A DNA stretch of 17,004 bases from a bacterium (GTDB lineage Bacteria > Planctomycetota > J058 > JAJDCP01), in assembly GCA_030428695.1 (NCBI GenBank), contig JAUIEM010000211.1:1-17004 (forward strand). Direction: 5' to 3'. Each line of letters begins with the position of its first letter. The stretch's first letter is position 1. The notes under the pieces are model-generated. The model was not told where the DNA came from, made no database searches, and worked only from the letters and a program-made list of their open reading frames with translations. The position numbers and the translations under genes were made by a program. Shown in pieces: positions 13,743 through 17,004 of this stretch.

Positions 13743-16514
13743 TCAACCGGCGAACTTGCGGTAGGCGCGCACCCACAGCGACGCGGTGATCGCCTTGCTG
13801 GCGACCAGCGACTGGCCGGCCAGCTCGATCGCGGCATCGCCGGCGAACGCGGCGCGGATCTGGCGCTCGGCGCGGGAGGCCGAGCGCACCAGGTAGGCGA
13901 CGAGCTGCTGCCGGGTCGCGGCGTCGAGCCGGGCCTGGCCGTGGCGCGAGAACAGCGCCTGCAGCTTGCCGAGCTTGAGCGCGCTGACGTTCCCGAGGGG
14001 CGTCCGGCCCGAGATCCGGCTGCCGTCGAGGCTGACCGGGCCCTTGCGGGGGAGCAGGGAGAAGCGCCCCTCGCGCATCTCGATCGAGGCGTGCTCCGGG
14101 GAGATCGAGGGATGGACGACCGGCAGCGCGACGTTCGGGTCGTTGCCGATCACGGCGATCGCGTCCTTGACGGGCAGGACCCGCGCCTCGCCCGCGATCA
14201 GCACGAGCAGGAAGGCCTTGTGGGTCTTCGCGAAGACCTCGGCCTTGGCGTCGTCCTCATGCTGCACGTCGTACTCGAACATCTGCACGACCGGCGGACC
14301 GCGCCGCGGGCGCGCCTTGACGTAGGAGACGAAGGCCGCGACCAGGGCGAGCACGCCGAGCACCCAGCCGAAGCTCTCCGGGCCGCCGGCGAAGTCGACA
14401 AGGGAGCGCACCAGCGAGCCGGTGCGCTCCTGCAGGTCGATGTCGTAGGCGCCGAGCACCGACTTGAAGGCGGGCGCGACGAAGGCGAAGCCGGCGAGCA
14501 GCTTGGCGCGTGTCTGGCGGGCGACGCGGGTCGGCGTCGGCACGCTGTCGAGGCGCTTGCCCTCGTACCAGATCTCGACCCGGGCGTCCCACACCTGGCC
14601 CTCGCCGGTCGGCGTCAGCCAGAACTTCGCCTCGGCCAGGGTAGGGCTGATGTCGACGGTCAGCTCGCTCGGCACGCACAGGCAGCCGGGGAAGATGGGC
14701 CGCACCGTGACGAAGGGGTTCTCCTTCTTGACGCTGAAGCCCTTCTTGGAGGTGACCTGGGCGACCTTGTCCTGGATCAGCTTGCGCACCTTGTGCTTGG
14801 TGATCAGCGTGATCAGCGGGAAGTTCTGGCCGGGGTTCATCTGCCGGTAGTAGCGCACGGTGGTGCGCCGGGTCAGCTCGTCGTAGACCTCGACCTCGCG
14901 CAGCCCCCCGGCCAGGGTCGGGCTCGCGGAGGCGGCGACCGACTTGTTCCCCTTCGCCCGCTTGCGCTCGCTTCGCGCCCGACCGCGTCGCTCGGGCAGG
15001 GGCGGCGGCGCCATCGGGGCGCCCGTCGGCGGACCGTAGCCCGGGGCGGCGACGTTGCCTCCGCCACCGAAGCTCGCCGCCGGGATCGGCGCGGGCTGGG
15101 CGGGTGGGGGCGGCGCGTAGTCGAGGACGCGTGTCTTCGGGGCGGGCGCGCCGAGGACGAGCGTCTGCGGCAGCTCGGTGATCTCCGGGGGCGCACCGAT
15201 CAGGTCGCTCGCGGGCTCGATGAGGGGCTCGGGCTCCTCGCGATCGTAGAGCTCGAGCTCGTCGTCATCGTCGAGCAGGTCGTCGATCTCGTCCCCCGCC
15301 AGCGCCTCGCCGGCTTCCTCCTCGGTCCAGCCTTCGCCCTCGTCGGCGTAGGCCTGCTCCTGCGCGCGCTCGAGCTCGAGCTCCGCCAGGCCGTCGACGG
15401 CGCCGGTGCTCGGCCCTTCCCGGGCCTCGGCCCTGGCCGGCTCGGGGGCGGGGGCGTTCGCCGCCGTGGTCCACGGGGTGTCGTCGAGCTCTGACTGGAG
15501 CGGGACGACCGGCTCGGGTTTCGCGGGCTTCGGCTTCTTCTTCGGGGCTGGCCTCCGGCTGACGGGCTTGCCCGCGACGGATTCCGACCGCGACTCGCCG
15601 GGCTCCACCGAGGGACCGCACAGCATCCCGAGCTCGAGGGACACGGTGCCGAGGACGTCGAGGGCCTGCTTGACCGTCCGCGGCCGCGTCCGGTCCTCGC
15701 GCCCCAGCCACGCCTCGAGCAGGCGCGCGAGAGGCTCGGGCAAGCCCTCCGGCGCCTCCTCCAGCCACTCCCCGGTACACAGCCGCAGGAGCAGGTGTCC
15801 CCAGCCCACGCAGTCGCTGCGGAAGTCCCGCGGACCGCGCCGCGCCCGGCGGTGCACGAAGGCGTCGCGGTCGGTGAAGCGGGCCGTCGGCGCGGGGAGC
15901 AGCCGGAGCAGATCCTTCCGGGCGTCGTAGAACACCCGGTCCGGCGCGCAGCCCAGCGGGCGGGAGCCGCCGCCGCGCAGGGAGCGCAGGGCCCGCTGCA
16001 TCAGCCGCACCGCGCCCACGGGCCCGACGTGGGGCAGCTCCGCGAGCTCCCAGGCCTCGGTGATCAGGTAGAGCTGGCCGGCGTCCTCGTAGGTCGCGCG
16101 CAGCGGGAAGTTGCAGCGGGCGGGATCGAGCGCGGGCGGCTCCGCGACCGCCCACATCAGGACGGTGCTGTCGCCGGCGAAGCTCGTCCCCCACCAGGCG
16201 ACCCCGGGCGGACCCCACGGGGCCGGACCGCCGCGCAGGAAGCAGGGCGTGTCCGGGGTCGGCTCGAAGCGCAGCTCGATCTCGCCGAGGCCGAGCCGGT
16301 CGCCTGGGCGCAGGGTCGTCCCGCCCGAGATCGGCCGCCCGTTGTGGACGACCTCGCCGCGCACCGGCCGCAGCTCCCAGCCCTCGTCGCGCAGGCGCAG
16401 GCGGGCGTGGCGGGGGACGAGGGCGGCGTCGGGCAGCAGCTCGGGGCCGAGCTCGAGACGCCTGCCGTCGAGCATCAACTGCGCGCCGCTGTTCTGATCG
16501 CACAGCATGTACAA
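13743..16514 (-). CDS. FHA / kinase-like / membrane / FHA signalling protein
   Basis: I do not recognise this 923-residue protein as a named family. Residues 1-85 resemble an FHA domain ([18 protein letters not shown], then VVHNGRPI). Residues about 140-295 resemble only the C-terminal lobe of a protein kinase: [17 protein letters not shown] recalls the DxxSLGxxLyELltG helix, and [17 protein letters not shown] the closing helix; no VAIK lysine, HRD or DFG motif is visible, so a pseudokinase is likely. Residues 300-535 form an Ala/Pro/Glu linker with an acidic cluster (408-428). Residues 540-665 form a compact predicted beta-rich domain starting [15 protein letters not shown] membrane helix lies at 714-733, perhaps with another near 671-686. 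A second FHA lies at about 780-856 ([15 protein letters not shown]). TTG at 16514 has GGAGG 7 bases upstream; ATG at 16508 is the alternative. hutU follows after 16 bases. Confidence 0.82.
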   Translation of the reverse strand: MYMLCDQNSGAQLMLDGRRLELGPELLPDAALVPRHARLRLRDEGWELRPVRGEVVHNGRPISGGTTLRPGDRLGLGEIELRFEPTPDTPCFLRGGPAPWGPPGVAWWGTSFAGDSTVLMWAVAEPPALDPARCNFPLRATYEDAGQLYLITEAWELAELPHVGPVGAVRLMQRALRSLRGGGSRPLGCAPDRVFYDARKDLLRLLPAPTARFTDRDAFVHRRARRGPRDFRSDCVGWGHLLLRLCTGEWLEEAPEGLPEPLARLLEAWLGREDRTRPRTVKQALDVLGTVSLELGMLCGPSVEPGESRSESVAGKPVSRRPAPKKKPKPAKPEPVVPLQSELDDTPWTTAANAPAPEPARAEAREGPSTGAVDGLAELELERAQEQAYADEGEGWTEEEAGEALAGDEIDDLLDDDDELELYDREEPEPLIEPASDLIGAPPEITELPQTLVLGAPAPKTRVLDYAPPPPAQPAPIPAASFGGGGNVAAPGYGPPTGAPMAPPPLPERRGRARSERKRAKGNKSVAASASPTLAGGLREVEVYDELTRRTTVRYYRQMNPGQNFPLITLITKHKVRKLIQDKVAQVTSKKGFSVKKENPFVTVRPIFPGCLCVPSELTVDISPTLAEAKFWLTPTGEGQVWDARVEIWYEGKRLDSVPTPTRVARQTRAKLLAGFAFVAPAFKSVLGAYDIDLQERTGSLVRSLVDFAGGPESFGWVLGVLALVAAFVSYVKARPRRGPPVVQMFEYDVQHEDDAKAEVFAKTHKAFLLVLIAGEARVLPVKDAIAVIGNDPNVALPVVHPSISPEHASIEMREGRFSLLPRKGPVSLDGSRISGRTPLGNVSALKLGKLQALFSRHGQARLDAATRQQLVAYLVRSASRAERQIRAAFAGDAAIELAGQSLVASKAITASLWVRAYRKFAG

Positions 16515-16575
16515 TGGACAGCCTCCGGGGTGGACCACGCCCGGCCCCCGCAGCCCGCGGGCCAGACCAACGCCG

Positions 16576-16604
16576 AGTGTACGGCCTCGCCCGGGACGTT
16601 GCAA
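16576..16604 (-). promoter_or_regulatory. Sigma70-like promoter of the FHA-hutU-hutI unit
   Basis: TTGCAA (16599-16604) and TACACT (16576-16581) are separated by exactly 17 bases on the minus strand, each matching consensus at 4/6. Transcription would start near 16569, leaving a leader of about 55 bases before TTG 16514. This argues against the longer open frame up to 16844. Confidence 0.55.
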
Positions 16605-16616
16605 TCGCTGGGCAGG

Positions 16617-16654
16617 TGGCGGGACCCGCCATCCAGCTGGCGGATTCCGCCAGC
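16617..16654. promoter_or_regulatory. Tandem palindromic operator, two TGGCGGNNNCCGCCA sites
   Basis: Two perfect palindromes share the core TGGCGGNNNCCGCCA: 16617-16631 (7-bp arms around A16624) and 16636-16654 (GCTGGCGGATTCCGCCAGC, 9-bp arms around T16645). Their centres are 21 bp apart, two helical turns, and the pair begins 12 bp upstream of the -35 box of the FHA-hut unit. A lone TGGCGG half-site follows at 16664-16669. This looks like an operator for a dimeric regulator in the divergent gap; a DNA or RNA hairpin is the alternative. Confidence 0.7.
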
Positions 16655-16704
16655 GGGAGAGGGTGGCGGAGGAAGGGGGCGGGCGCTCCCGGTTGATTGG
16701 CCGG

Positions 16705-17004
16705 GTGGCATTCTCGCGGCGCGGGAGTTGCGTCTTCGCGGCAGGGGGCTTCGCCATCAAGATCGAGATCAAGGGACTGCCGTCTTCGCTTCCGTCCCCG
16801 AACCGCCCCGCGGGGCCCGGCCTGCGCCACCGCTGGCTCCGCATGCTGCTCGTCTACCTCGGGGTGTGCATCCTGCTCGTCGCCTGCGTCGCGTTCTGGA
16901 AACGGAACGAGCCGCGCGCCCTGCAACAGGCCTTCGGCGGCGGGCTGCTCCTGTCCTCTCTGTGGACGCTGGTCTACGCGGCCGTCAGCGCCGTCTCGGC
17001 CCGC
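16705..17004 (+). CDS. Small membrane protein, N-terminal part
   Basis: I do not recognise this protein. The frame is open from GTG at 16705 to the window end (100 residues shown). Residues 1-45 are polar with KIEIKG near 19-24 and a Pro-rich stretch. Residues 47-65 (LRMLLVYLGVCILLVACVA region) and 77-97 (FGGGLLLSSLWTLVYAAV region) are strong membrane helices joined by a charged loop, FWKRNEPR. No clear ribosome binding site precedes the GTG; TTG at 16693 or ATG at 16842 are possible but the sequence from about residue 17 looks coding. It is divergent from the FHA gene and shares its control region. Confidence 0.6.
   Translation, partial: MAFSRRGSCVFAAGGFAIKIEIKGLPSSLPSPNRPAGPGLRHRWLRMLLVYLGVCILLVACVAFWKRNEPRALQQAFGGGLLLSSLWTLVYAAVSAVSAR

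Noticed and set aside
16515..16844. N-terminal extension of the FHA gene to 16844
   Set aside because: It would cross its own promoter-like pair, the tandem palindromes and a divergent gene encoding membrane helices; the added sequence is Arg/Pro-rich without domain similarity.
1..17004. tRNA, rRNA, insertion sequence or prophage genes
   Set aside because: No tRNA cloverleaf, rRNA-like stretch, transposase motif, integrase or terminal inverted repeats were noticed on either strand.

Overview
This is a GC-rich bacterial chromosome segment from an organism I cannot name. The mix of FHA-domain signalling proteins, a SpoIIE-type phosphatase, twin PilT-like ATPases and multi-domain proteins joined by long Pro/Ala linkers suggests a lineage such as Myxococcota or Planctomycetota. 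That placement is an inference from gene content only: there is no rRNA, tRNA or other phylogenetic marker in the window.

Layout. (1) 1-5300 is a minus-strand block: a multi-enzyme protein cut by the left edge (M15 peptidase, alpha/beta hydrolase, start of a C39-like cysteine peptidase), an FHA-GAF-SpoIIE phosphatase, an exported FKBP prolyl isomerase, and panB of pantothenate/CoA synthesis. A very clear Rho-independent terminator separates panB from the FKBP gene, and the phosphatase and multi-enzyme genes each have a recognisable sigma70-like promoter. (2) 5301-5473 is an AT-rich divergent control region between panB and a LysR-type regulator. (3) 5474-10695 is a plus-strand block: lysR, a HEAT-repeat/PilT-like ATPase fusion, and an overlapping second PilT-like ATPase whose repetitive tail appears to be written in a different frame from the enzyme. 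(4) 10800-16514 is a minus-strand block: a large FHA/kinase-like/membrane/FHA protein followed 16 bases later by hutU and, with a 4-base ATGA overlap, hutI (histidine degradation). (5) 16515-17004 holds a divergent control region with two matched palindromes exactly 21 bp apart, then the start of a plus-strand two-helix membrane protein that leaves the window.

How the genes work together. HutU and HutI catalyse consecutive steps of histidine breakdown; hutH is not here. The two ATPases are translationally coupled and probably act on the same type IV pilus-like machine, although no pilus structural gene is in the window. Two separate FHA proteins imply Ser/Thr phosphorylation signalling, but no clearly active kinase is present. 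The strongest items for follow-up are the FHA/kinase-like/FHA protein co-transcribed with hutUI and its tandem operator, the HEAT-PilT fusion with its partner, the frame conflict in the pilT tail, and the three-enzyme protein at the left edge.
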